A stretch of 27,258 nt of DNA. It comes from Verrucomicrobia bacterium UBA1629. Its GTDB lineage: Bacteria > Verrucomicrobiota > Kiritimatiellia > RFP12 > UBA1067. The stretch lies in the NCBI GenBank assembly GCA_002321305.1, contig DCMF01000124.1, forward strand, positions 1-27,258, given 5' to 3'. Positions 15,278 through 22,293 of the stretch are shown here, piece after piece. Both the position numbers and the translations under genes were made by a program. Positions within the stretch are counted from its first letter, which is position 1, and every line of letters begins with the position of its first letter. Below the pieces are notes generated by a model, which worked only from the letters and a program-made list of their open reading frames with translations, was not told the origin of the DNA and did no database searches.

Positions 15278-15955
15278 TCAGACGTCGATGCGGATGATCT
15301 TGCGGATCATGAGCCAGCCCACGGCGATGAGCGCGCACATCCCCAGGACGGCGAGGACGCCCGTCGGGCTCGTCAGGAACGGAACCATCAGCTTCGGCTT
15401 GATGAGCGTCATCACGATGCCGAGGAAGATCGGCATCGCCGAGACGACGAGCCCCTGAAGCCGTCCCTGCGCCGTCAAGGACTTCACCTTGCGCTCGATC
15501 TTCTGCCGGCCGCGAATCGTCTCCGAGATCTTGTCGAAGATCTCCGTCACGTTGCCGCCTGTCTTGCGGGAGATGAGAATCGCCGTCGTGACGAGCGCCA
15601 GGTCGTCGGAGCCGACGCGCGACGACAGGGACTCCAGCGCGTCCTCGAAGCCCATGCCGATCTTCAGCTGCTGCTGGAGAATCGCGAACTCCTCGCTCAC
15701 CGGCGGCTCGCCCTGCTCGACGACGGACTCGAACGCCTGCGAGAGCGAGAAGCCCGCCCGCAGCGCGTTCGACATCGTCGCCAGCGCCTCCGGCAGCTGA
15801 CGGTTGAACGCCGCGCGCCGCTTGCCGTCCAGGTAGCGCGCGAGCGGCGACTCGCCGTTTTGCCACCCGGCCTTGACCTTCACGCCGGAGGCGACGTACC
15901 ACGCAAGCCCCGCAAAGGCCCCCGCAAAGAGCAGCGCGATGAGCCAGCCGATCAT
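15278..15955 (-). CDS. TadB-like type II/IV secretion system F-domain membrane protein
   Basis: A 225-residue protein with the T2SSF domain of Tad/Flp pilus inner-membrane platform proteins. It has an N-terminal membrane helix (about 3-22), a cytoplasmic four-helix region (QLPEALATMSNALRAGFSLSQAFE, GMGFEDALESLSSRVGSDDLALVTTAI, SRKTGGNVTEIFDKI) and two C-terminal membrane helices ending in WLMIRKIIRIDV. The GGNVTEIFDKISETIR segment is typical of TadB. It is shorter than usual TadB (about 320), lacking part of the N-terminal membrane region. The gene stands alone, with no tadA, tadC or pilin nearby. Its ATG overlaps the stop of a 22-codon leader ORF. Confidence 0.85.
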   Translation of the reverse strand: MIGWLIALLFAGAFAGLAWYVASGVKVKAGWQNGESPLARYLDGKRRAAFNRQLPEALATMSNALRAGFSLSQAFESVVEQGEPPVSEEFAILQQQLKIGMGFEDALESLSSRVGSDDLALVTTAILISRKTGGNVTEIFDKISETIRGRQKIERKVKSLTAQGRLQGLVVSAMPIFLGIVMTLIKPKLMVPFLTSPTGVLAVLGMCALIAVGWLMIRKIIRIDV

Positions 15956-16020
15956 TTCGCCTCCCCGCAGGATGTCCGTGGCCGCCCAGACGCGACCGTC
16001 GTTCTGACAATCTGCTTCAT
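15952..16020 (-). CDS. 22-residue leader ORF coupled to tadB-like gene
   Basis: The ORF reads MKQIVRTTVASGRP followed by RTSCGEAK. Its ATG at 16020 lies seven bases past a TATAAT box, so it would be the first codon of a leaderless mRNA. Its TGA stop overlaps the ATG of the TadB-like gene as ATGA. It could be a translated leader that passes ribosomes to tadB. Without comparison I cannot tell whether the peptide itself matters. Confidence 0.45.
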   Translation of the reverse strand: MKQIVRTTVASGRPRTSCGEAK

Positions 16021-16021
16021 G

Positions 16022-16036
16022 GCGCGTATTATAGCA
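16022..16036 (-). promoter_or_regulatory. Extended -10 promoter of tadB-like unit
   Basis: On the minus strand this reads TGC-TATAAT-ACGCGC, with the -10 hexamer at 16033-16028. The upstream CGTTTT resembles the T-tract before the ppdK promoter. The ATG of the leader ORF begins seven bases after the -10 box. Confidence 0.75.
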
Positions 16037-16067
16037 AAACGAGGCCGCCGCTGCCGCGTCTGACCGG

Positions 16068-18911
16068 TTACAGCTGGCCGTGCGTCCCGATCTGCTCCAG
16101 GATGTGCGGCAGCGGATCGCCCGCCGGCAGGGCGTCGCGGTCGTAGTCCATCAGCTCGACGACGTCCGCGCCGGGCACCGTCCGGTCGAGGAACGCCTTG
16201 ACCTCCGGATTCGCCTTCAGGTAGGCCGCGAAGAACATCCGCATGGCCGTGTTGCCGTCGTCAAAGCCCCACACGTTGGCGGCATCCTCGGCGGCCATCG
16301 CGACGGCCGCCGCCTGCCGGGCGTCGCGCCAGGCCGTCCCGATGCGGTCGGACAGCGCGCGCGCGAAGTTCCGCAGGCGTTCGGTCGCCGTCGCGCCGTC
16401 GCCCGGCGGAATCGGCCCGCCGGCGCGAACCGCCCCAAGCGCCGCGATGGCGACCGCCGCGTGGACAGGCTTGGCGCGCGTGGCGACGGCGTCGATGACC
16501 ATGCTCTTGAACAGGTCGTCCGGAAGGCCATCGCCTTCCGTCCGCAGCGCCTCGACGAACGCGGCCGTCCTGCCAAGGGTCGTCCGGGCCTCGCCGGCGA
16601 CCTGCCGCGCATCCTCCTCCCGGCCCGACCGGCGATAGGCCACGACAGCGGAGCGGTCGCGGTCGAGGTAGGCGTCCTCCAGCCGGTCGCGCTCGGCGTC
16701 CATCAGGCGCAGACCCTCCGCGTCATCCGGATTGACCAGCCGCGCCACGTCCACGGCGAAGTCCTGCGCCGTCCGGCAGATCTCGTGGAGCCTGTCGGCG
16801 GCCTTCGCGAGCTTGTCGAGATCAACGGCTCGGCCGGCGGCCTTCGCGGCAACCGCCTCGTTGAAGATGAGGCGGTTCAGGTCCCATTCGCCGCGCCGGG
16901 CGAAGAGCCGGTCCGCCGGCTGCTGCAGGACGCCCCGTTTCACGAGGTCGTCCTTCGCGTCGGACGCCAGCTTCACCGTGTCCAGCGACTTGAGCAGCAC
17001 GTCGTAGCTGCCGTGCGCGGCGAGCGCCGCGCGGGGCATGAAGGTCTTGAAGGCCGGATGCCGCAGGGCTTCCTCGGGCGAAACGCCCATCTTCACGCCA
17101 AAGCTGCCCGCCAGCGCCTCGCCCAGGGCCTTGACGTCGCCGCCGTCGTCCAGCAGGAGTTCGCCGAGCGCGTTGGGGCGCCCCGTGTCCGACGCGAAGA
17201 AGACCTCGCCGCCGAGGCCGCCACCGAGGCCCGCGAGCGTACGCTCCTTCTGCGTGCGCGCGGAGACCGGCGCGGCGGGCGCCTCACGGGGCGCGTTCAA
17301 CCGCAGTTCCTCGAGGACCTCCGGGGCGGACAGGAACTCCGCCTCGAACATCTCCCGCAGGCTGGACAGCATCGCGGCCTGCGCGACGGGGGTCGCGGCG
17401 GCGGCGATCTTCGCCGACAGGCGCTTGAAGGCGGCCTCGATCAGGGCGGGGGTTCTGGCGTCAAAATCGCCGCTGTTGGACATGAAGCCCAGGGACGTCA
17501 TCTGGGGCAGTGAGGCAATGGCGTGGCGGGCCGCGTCGTGGAACGACGCCGCGTTCATCTCCGCGAACCCGGCCTTGAGGCTGGCGAGGATCGACTGGAG
17601 CTCGGCAGCCGACAGGGCGCGGAGGCCGGCGATCTTCGCCCGGACGGCCTGCTCGGCATCCGCCCGCGAAAGGGAGCCTTCGATCTTGACGACACGGCCG
17701 TCGCCCTCCTTCGCGGCGTACTTCGCGCCGTTGAGGTGGCGCATCTCGGAGTTGGTGATCGCGACGCCGAAGCGGCTGCGGACATCCACGTCGGGACGCT
17801 TCCACCACTTGTCGGCGAGTTCCGTCCCGTCGGACCGCACGCCGTCGAACTGCGTCCACTCAAAGACCACCGTCTCGCCGCGCGCCTTGAAGAAGTCGAG
17901 GCCGAGCTTGCTCGTCTGCCGCCAGAAGGCGGACGTCGCCGCGTTGTCGAAGATTCTCCACGCGAGTTCTCCCCGGCCCTGAGGCGCATGGCGGTCGACG
18001 ATCTCCCGGAGGCGCGCGGCGATGCCCCGCACGTCCAGCCCCGTGAAGTCGGCGTCGACGGCCTCGATCACCGCGTCCGCCACGGCGTTCAGGACGAGGT
18101 TCACGTCCGGGTACTGCCGGATGACGCGCGGGTCGAGGTTCTTGCGCACGAGGTCGAGGACGGCGCCCTTGATCCCCTGACGGGCGATCTCGCCGGCCCA
18201 GCCCGTCACCTTGCCGTCCGCCGCCTCCGACCGGGCCTGGCGGATCTTCGAGAAGAGGTCGATGTCGTGCCCCCGCAGATATTCGACCCAAGCCTCCTGG
18301 TCTTCCCGGCGGATGCCGCGGTCGACGCGATCAAGGGGGGTGTACGGCCACGCCCCCCGGTTGTTGTCACGCACGAAGGCGATGGTCGTGGCCGCGTTCG
18401 TGTTCTCGCCCAGCCCGATGACGTCGTTGTAGTCGTTGATGAGCTGGTGCGTCATGATGAGGGAACCGTTCGGCCCCACGGAGGCCCCGTTGATGACCCC
18501 GAAGGCCTGGACGCGGACGTCGGAGAAGCCGTAGTGCGCGAACTTGCCGCCGGCGGTCTGGCTGATGTTCCCGACCTCCGCGCGGATCGTCCGCGCGACG
18601 TTGTCGCGGAAGCCGGTCGCGGAGACCGCCCGGGCGACGTCCTCCGTGACGGACTTGAGCTGGACGAGCTCCCGGATCCTCTCCCGCACGGCCGTCTTGC
18701 GCGACCCCTGGAAGAGGTGGAAGAACGAGGTCGTGGCGAAACTGACGGACACGCCGCCGTCGCCCGCGAAGGACACGCGGAAGGCGTCCCGCCCGACCCG
18801 GATCGTGGCGTCCTTGAACGGCGTCGTCTCCTTCCGGTCGGCGGGCGGCGTAAACGCATCGAGGGTGATGGACTGCGCATTCTGGAACGTGGCGTCGATT
18901 CGCGTGGGCAT
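16068..18911 (-). CDS. Large protein of unknown function; candidate type III secreted effector
   Basis: I do not recognise this 947-residue protein. It has no signal peptide and no membrane segment. It has a single cysteine (in HEICRTAQ), which is strikingly few for this length. The N-terminus is rich in Thr, Ser, Ala and polar residues (MPTRIDATFQNAQSITLDAF), as in many type III substrates. A mixed alpha/beta central part has an aromatic-rich stretch (VVFEWTQFDG, ADKWWKRPDVDV) leading to ITNSEMRHLNG with His392. The last 450 residues are mostly helical. The ATG at 18911 has a strong AAGGAG. The gene upstream encodes a small acidic protein resembling CesT-class effector chaperones, and the two share one promoter. 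That pairing is the main reason for the effector proposal. Confidence 0.75.
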   Translation of the reverse strand: MPTRIDATFQNAQSITLDAFTPPADRKETTPFKDATIRVGRDAFRVSFAGDGGVSVSFATTSFFHLFQGSRKTAVRERIRELVQLKSVTEDVARAVSATGFRDNVARTIRAEVGNISQTAGGKFAHYGFSDVRVQAFGVINGASVGPNGSLIMTHQLINDYNDVIGLGENTNAATTIAFVRDNNRGAWPYTPLDRVDRGIRREDQEAWVEYLRGHDIDLFSKIRQARSEAADGKVTGWAGEIARQGIKGAVLDLVRKNLDPRVIRQYPDVNLVLNAVADAVIEAVDADFTGLDVRGIAARLREIVDRHAPQGRGELAWRIFDNAATSAFWRQTSKLGLDFFKARGETVVFEWTQFDGVRSDGTELADKWWKRPDVDVRSRFGVAITNSEMRHLNGAKYAAKEGDGRVVKIEGSLSRADAEQAVRAKIAGLRALSAAELQSILASLKAGFAEMNAASFHDAARHAIASLPQMTSLGFMSNSGDFDARTPALIEAAFKRLSAKIAAAATPVAQAAMLSSLREMFEAEFLSAPEVLEELRLNAPREAPAAPVSARTQKERTLAGLGGGLGGEVFFASDTGRPNALGELLLDDGGDVKALGEALAGSFGVKMGVSPEEALRHPAFKTFMPRAALAAHGSYDVLLKSLDTVKLASDAKDDLVKRGVLQQPADRLFARRGEWDLNRLIFNEAVAAKAAGRAVDLDKLAKAADRLHEICRTAQDFAVDVARLVNPDDAEGLRLMDAERDRLEDAYLDRDRSAVVAYRRSGREEDARQVAGEARTTLGRTAAFVEALRTEGDGLPDDLFKSMVIDAVATRAKPVHAAVAIAALGAVRAGGPIPPGDGATATERLRNFARALSDRIGTAWRDARQAAAVAMAAEDAANVWGFDDGNTAMRMFFAAYLKANPEVKAFLDRTVPGADVVELMDYDRDALPAGDPLPHILEQIGTHGQL

Positions 18912-18957
18912 GGTCTTTCTCCTTGTCGGTCGTGGGGTGGTCTTCGGTTCGTTGTCG

Positions 18958-18989
18958 GAACGCCCCGTCTACGCGCGACGGGGCCGTTC
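18958..18989 (-). repeat. Intercistronic hairpin between chaperone-like and effector-like genes
   Basis: GAACGGCCCCGTC and GACGGGGCGTTC pair into a 12-base-pair stem with one bulged base and a seven-base loop. No T-run follows, so it does not look like an intrinsic terminator. It may modulate the relative amounts of the two products or the stability of the mRNA. Confidence 0.7.
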
Positions 18990-18991
18990 GG

Positions 18992-19342
18992 TTACAGCTT
19001 CTCGGCGATGCCCTTCGCGAAGGCGACGAAGCGGCCGAGGATCTCCGGCCATTCGGCCTCGGTGACGTGGACGTAGGAGACCGAGGCGTAGGCGATCAGC
19101 ATGCCGCTGACGGGATCGCGCCCCACGGCCGGCGTGTCGCCGACGAGCGGCCCGAGCGCCAGGTCGAGCAGTTCCAGAACCTGCGCGTAGCCGATGTCCT
19201 CGCGCAGCTCCTGCGCGACGGGCGCGGCGAGCGTGAGCCGCCCCTCCTCGTCGTTGCGCGAGACGTTGACGGCGAGCGTCTCGTCGATGAGCAGCTGCGC
19301 GTTGCCTTCGGCGTCAAACGGAAGATTCAGTTCGAGTGTCAT
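18992..19342 (-). CDS. CesT-like type III secretion chaperone (probable)
   Basis: A 116-residue, acidic protein without signal peptide or membrane segment. Its layout fits class I type III secretion chaperones of the CesT family: an N-terminal region, then a beta-strand ID element (AQLLIDETLAVNVSR), a strand reading GRLTLAAPVAQEL, a helix with YAQVLELLDLALGPLV, a GRDPVSGMLIAYASV strand pair, and a long C-terminal helix (EWPEILGRFVAFAKGIAEKL). These proteins are dimers that bind the N-terminal part of one cognate effector, often encoded next door. Here a 947-residue protein follows in the same transcript, 80 bases downstream. No injectisome genes are in the window. The call rests on pattern and context, not on a search. 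Confidence 0.6.
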   Translation of the reverse strand: MTLELNLPFDAEGNAQLLIDETLAVNVSRNDEEGRLTLAAPVAQELREDIGYAQVLELLDLALGPLVGDTPAVGRDPVSGMLIAYASVSYVHVTEAEWPEILGRFVAFAKGIAEKL

Positions 19343-19420
19343 GTTTTGTTGCCTTTCTGCGTTGTTGCCTGTTATGGAAATGACTTCGCGAGAACAGCCG
19401 AGGAAGCCGCTCACGCCAAC

Positions 19421-19435
19421 GTGCGCATTATACCA
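19421..19435 (-). promoter_or_regulatory. Extended -10 promoter of chaperone/effector unit
   Basis: On the minus strand this reads TGG-TATAAT-GCGCAC, with the -10 hexamer at 19432-19427. In this copy GCGC follows the hexamer directly. The leader to the chaperone ATG is about 78 bases. Confidence 0.75.
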
Positions 19436-19541
19436 CAATCAGCACCGGGATCGTCGAAAGGCGCGGAAGGCGGGGAAGAAGACGGCCTGTCATTATTCTC
19501 CGAGAGCAGGCAGACGGCGTCCGTCCGGCTCGGCGGCCACG

Positions 19542-19805
19542 CGCGAGAAGATCTCGGCCTGCTACTGCGTGCTAGGCAAGACGGCGGACGACGTCGTCTT
19601 CTCCGAGCCGATGAACGGCGGCTGCCTGCCGCAGGCGGAGGCGGAGATCCGGCGGCTATTGCCGCGCATTGAGCGCGGCATCTTCCGGCCTCCGGGTTCG
19701 ACAAAGGACTGGAAGTGGGATTACGAGGACTGGCTCGCGCCGTCGCCCGAAGAGGCCGTGGACGAGGCGTGGATCGCCGATCAGGAAGAGCGAATAGGAG
19801 GCTGA
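19542..19805 (+). pseudogene. 3' remnant of AddB/RecB-like PD-(D/E)XK nuclease gene
   Basis: From about 19542 the frame reads ISACYCVLGKTADDVVFSE, then IRRLLPRIERGIFRPPG, KWDYEDWLAPSPEEAVDEAW and EERIGG before the stop. This looks like the extreme C-terminus of AddB/RecB-type PD-(D/E)XK repair nucleases (a YxxLxKT strand, a helix with repeated Arg, then GxFxPP). The rest of such a gene, including the catalytic core, is absent upstream, where the minus-strand chaperone unit begins. An ATG at 19611 could start a 64-residue product, but nothing suggests it is a gene. Its last codons supply the AGGAGG of the following pncC gene, so the original pair was probably an operon. Confidence 0.6.
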
Positions 19806-19806
19806 C

Positions 19807-20277
19807 ATGACGGTTGCGGAAAGACTTGTCGCCATTTTGAAGGCGAAGGGACTGATGTGCGCGACGTCCGAGAGCTGCACAGGTGGCGGCGTGGGGGCGG
19901 CGATTACGTCCGTGCCCGGATCGAGCGCGGTCTTCTTGGGCGGCGTCATTTCGTATGCGAACGCGGTCAAGCAGGGCGTCCTCGGCGTGTCGCCGACAAC
20001 GCTTGAAACGGTTGGCGCGGTGTCATCCGAAACGGCCGCGCAGATGGCGGACGGCGCACGGCGGCTGCTGAAGACCGATCTTGCGGTTTCCGTGACGGGC
20101 ATCGCCGGGCCGGATGGCGGGAGCGCGGCGAAGCCGGTCGGCCTTGTCTGGTTCGGCCTCGCGACGAAGGACGGCGTACGCACGGAAAAGGCGATCTTCG
20201 CGGGCGACCGCGCGGCCGTCCGCGCCCAGGCGGTCACGCATGCGCTCGGCATGCTGACGGTCGGCGCACTGGCCTGA
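19807..20277 (+). CDS. pncC: Nicotinamide-nucleotide amidase (CinA C-terminal domain)
   Basis: A 156-residue stand-alone CinA C-terminal domain (PncC), which deamidates nicotinamide mononucleotide in the pyridine-nucleotide salvage cycle. The active-site motif ESCTGG lies at residues 22-27. It is followed by SVPGSSAVFLGGVISYANAVK, GAVSSETAAQMADGAR and the conserved VTGIAGPDGGSAAKPVGLVW. The length is normal for PncC; the N-terminal molybdopterin-like domain of full CinA is absent. AGGAGG followed by CTGAC precedes the ATG at 19807. Because the upstream gene is only a remnant, its present promoter is unclear; no TATAAT/GCGC motif is visible just upstream. Confidence 0.93.
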   Translation: MTVAERLVAILKAKGLMCATSESCTGGGVGAAITSVPGSSAVFLGGVISYANAVKQGVLGVSPTTLETVGAVSSETAAQMADGARRLLKTDLAVSVTGIAGPDGGSAAKPVGLVWFGLATKDGVRTEKAIFAGDRAAVRAQAVTHALGMLTVGALA

Positions 20278-20337
20278 ATGTAAGAGGTTGGATTCTCGCC
20301 ACGTGCGACTTTTCCTTGCACCCCAGTACTTCTTTTT

Positions 20338-20444
20338 AACGCGAAGTTCGCAAAGACTATGACGCAAAGGTCGCCAATACGCTTGTGTTCTTCGCGTTTC
20401 TCCTCTTGGCGCTCTTTGCGTTTTCCCTTTGAGACCTTTGCGTT
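20338..20444. repeat. Nested inverted repeats built on CGCAAAG/CTTTGCG
   Basis: AACGCGAAG (20338-20346) is matched by CTTCGCGTT (20390-20398). GACGCAAAGGTC (20361-20372) is matched in 11 of 12 bases by GACCTTTGCGTT (20433-20444). Further CGCAAAG and CTTTGCG copies lie at 20349-20355 and 20414-20420. The intergenic stretch 20278-20604 shows no gene. It also holds a short CGGCC-GTA-GGCCG hairpin near 20530 and an A-rich stretch near 20540-20560. Confidence 0.75.
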
Positions 20445-20604
20445 ATGATAGAGAGAACTGAAAGGGCGACGAAGCCGACAGATATGCGCGAAGCGAAACT
20501 CCCTGTCGCCTCGCATCGCCCGGCCGTAGGCCGCTCTGTGTTAAAACAAACAAAACAAACCGAGCGAGTCTAGCCCGTTACCGCATGGATGGACGAATGA
20601 TTTT

Positions 20605-20619
20605 TGGTATAATGTGCGC
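20605..20619 (+). promoter_or_regulatory. Extended -10 promoter of HExxH-protein gene cluster
   Basis: The plus strand reads TGG-TATAAT-GTGCGC, with the -10 hexamer at 20608-20613 and a T5 just upstream. It is the only plus-strand copy. A GTG lies six bases past the hexamer at 20620. Confidence 0.8.
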
Positions 20620-22293
20620 GTGAGAGCGAAAGCCATCATGTGTGCGTTGCCTCGTGGATTCGCCTACCTGACGCTTGTGGCGATTGGGTGGCACGGTATC
20701 GTTTACGATGCAATTGCGGCGGGTGCGGACAACGCCTACGTCTCTGTCGGTAGCGGGGACGCTTCTGCGGCGTACGCAATCGACAGCGACTTCTATTTGC
20801 TGTCGCGAAATGCGGACGACAAGTCAACGGCTCTTGCGGTGTCCGTCTCGGCGAACGACCCTTTCAATTTGATCTCGCCGGAGTCTGGCTGGGTTGAACT
20901 TGCTCCGGGTGGAGTCTCCGGGTATCAGGTTCAGGACGAGTCCGGGACAGAGGACACGTTTGCGGGGCTGATCCGTGTCTTGAAACTTGATATCGCGTCT
21001 GATGTGTTCAACGTTTGCCGGAAGGCCGGGAGCGGTACGCTGCGGCTGACGAGCGACAGTTATCCGGGCGGGACAGTTGTCTGGTCGAGTAGCCCCGCCG
21101 GGATCAGCGGCACGGGGCGATCCATTAGTTTTAACCCCTCGCGACTTTCGGTGGGGGAGTATGTGGTGACGGCGCGCTCGACGCGGTTCTCGTCCCTCAG
21201 GGACACGTGCCTCGTGCGGATTTTCGAAATCGAGCTGGTGACGCCTAGCGGCGATCCCGTTTCGGCTCCCTCGGATTCGGGTGACGGGCAGAACGAGTTC
21301 ACCTACTCGTCCGATTCGCCGGGCGTCCTGACCATGAACCTGAAGGCAAAGGTGACGCCAGATGCTGCCGCATCAGAAATTGCGAATTCATGTATATTCA
21401 GGGTGGAATCCATTGGAGATTCGGTTAAGGCGTGGGATGGCGCCAATCCAGTTGGACGCGCTGTTGCCAGTGGAGGTTCGTTGATTGCCACTGTGACGTT
21501 CACGGGGTTGCCGAAACGAAATCTTAATTTCGGGAAGAAGACCGCTTCTATTCTGTTCAAGGGAATCTCTTGTGACGAGAATAACTATGAGGTATTCTTT
21601 CCTCGAGATGCCGCGAACCACCCAGGAGATGAGGCGTCTGCCCCTAATTGGTTTTACTATTGGGGACAGGTGTCGGGCGAACGCTCCATCGTTTATGCTG
21701 GTAGTGATGGTTGGGGTAAACAAGGTGAGGTAAAGGGAATGACGCAATGGTCGTATGATTCTCAACCGAACAAATCGGTTGTTTACATATACAATAATGC
21801 TTTAGGAGAAGGAGGTCAATATGGCGTAGGCAAAGAATTGTCAGGGATAGACATGTTCATCGGCACAATTATTCACGAAAAAAAGCATATCGATCAAATC
21901 GCGCGCGCAGACGCTCTCCTGATTACGAATGGAAATGACACGTTTAGATACGGTTGGTCCTGGAATCAAGAACCGCACAATCATTGGAGCGTCGGGATCG
22001 ACAGATGTTGGGGCATTGCAGGAGTTGATGACGATGAAAACGGAGTGATCGATGACGCTTCTGTCCGGCCACCATTTGAGCCGGGACATGGGGATGATGT
22101 TTCGCTAGATCATGCGAATTACGTGTGGTGGCCTGCCAAGTGGACGCTGCCAGTTCCGAATCTTTGTCCCCATCCAATTGAAAGCGAGGCTGTGAATGCA
22201 GCGGACAATGCCATAAATGAACATGACAATGCCACGCGGGACTGGGCAGATCCGGGCAAGCAACATGGAACACTCAATGATTGGGAGGACTAG
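20620..22293 (+). CDS. Secreted protein with HExxH metalloprotease-like motif and Ig-like domain
   Basis: About 557 residues. The frame opens at GTG 20614, but that lies too close to the -10 box to be transcribed. GTG 20620 (leaderless) and ATG 20638 are the realistic starts; all give an N-terminal signal segment around FAYLTLVAIGWHGIVYDAIAAGA. Residues about 135-200 resemble a bacterial Ig-like domain (GTVVWSSSPAGISGTG, SVGEYVVTARS). The C-terminal half has IIHEKKHIDQIA (His at about residue 419), an HExxH zinc-site pattern, then an aspartate-rich DDDENGVIDD loop that may bind calcium. The end reads NAINEHDNATRDWADPGKQHG. The third zinc ligand is uncertain. The 3' half is visibly AT-richer than the rest of the window. 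GGGAGGAC before the stop serves the next gene. Confidence 0.75.
   Translation: MRAKAIMCALPRGFAYLTLVAIGWHGIVYDAIAAGADNAYVSVGSGDASAAYAIDSDFYLLSRNADDKSTALAVSVSANDPFNLISPESGWVELAPGGVSGYQVQDESGTEDTFAGLIRVLKLDIASDVFNVCRKAGSGTLRLTSDSYPGGTVVWSSSPAGISGTGRSISFNPSRLSVGEYVVTARSTRFSSLRDTCLVRIFEIELVTPSGDPVSAPSDSGDGQNEFTYSSDSPGVLTMNLKAKVTPDAAASEIANSCIFRVESIGDSVKAWDGANPVGRAVASGGSLIATVTFTGLPKRNLNFGKKTASILFKGISCDENNYEVFFPRDAANHPGDEASAPNWFYYWGQVSGERSIVYAGSDGWGKQGEVKGMTQWSYDSQPNKSVVYIYNNALGEGGQYGVGKELSGIDMFIGTIIHEKKHIDQIARADALLITNGNDTFRYGWSWNQEPHNHWSVGIDRCWGIAGVDDDENGVIDDASVRPPFEPGHGDDVSLDHANYVWWPAKWTLPVPNLCPHPIESEAVNAADNAINEHDNATRDWADPGKQHGTLNDWED

Noticed and set aside
19194..19805. A 203-codon plus-strand gene
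   Set aside because: The first two thirds are antisense to the chaperone gene and its promoter. Only the last roughly 85 codons look like protein, and those are reported as a nuclease remnant.
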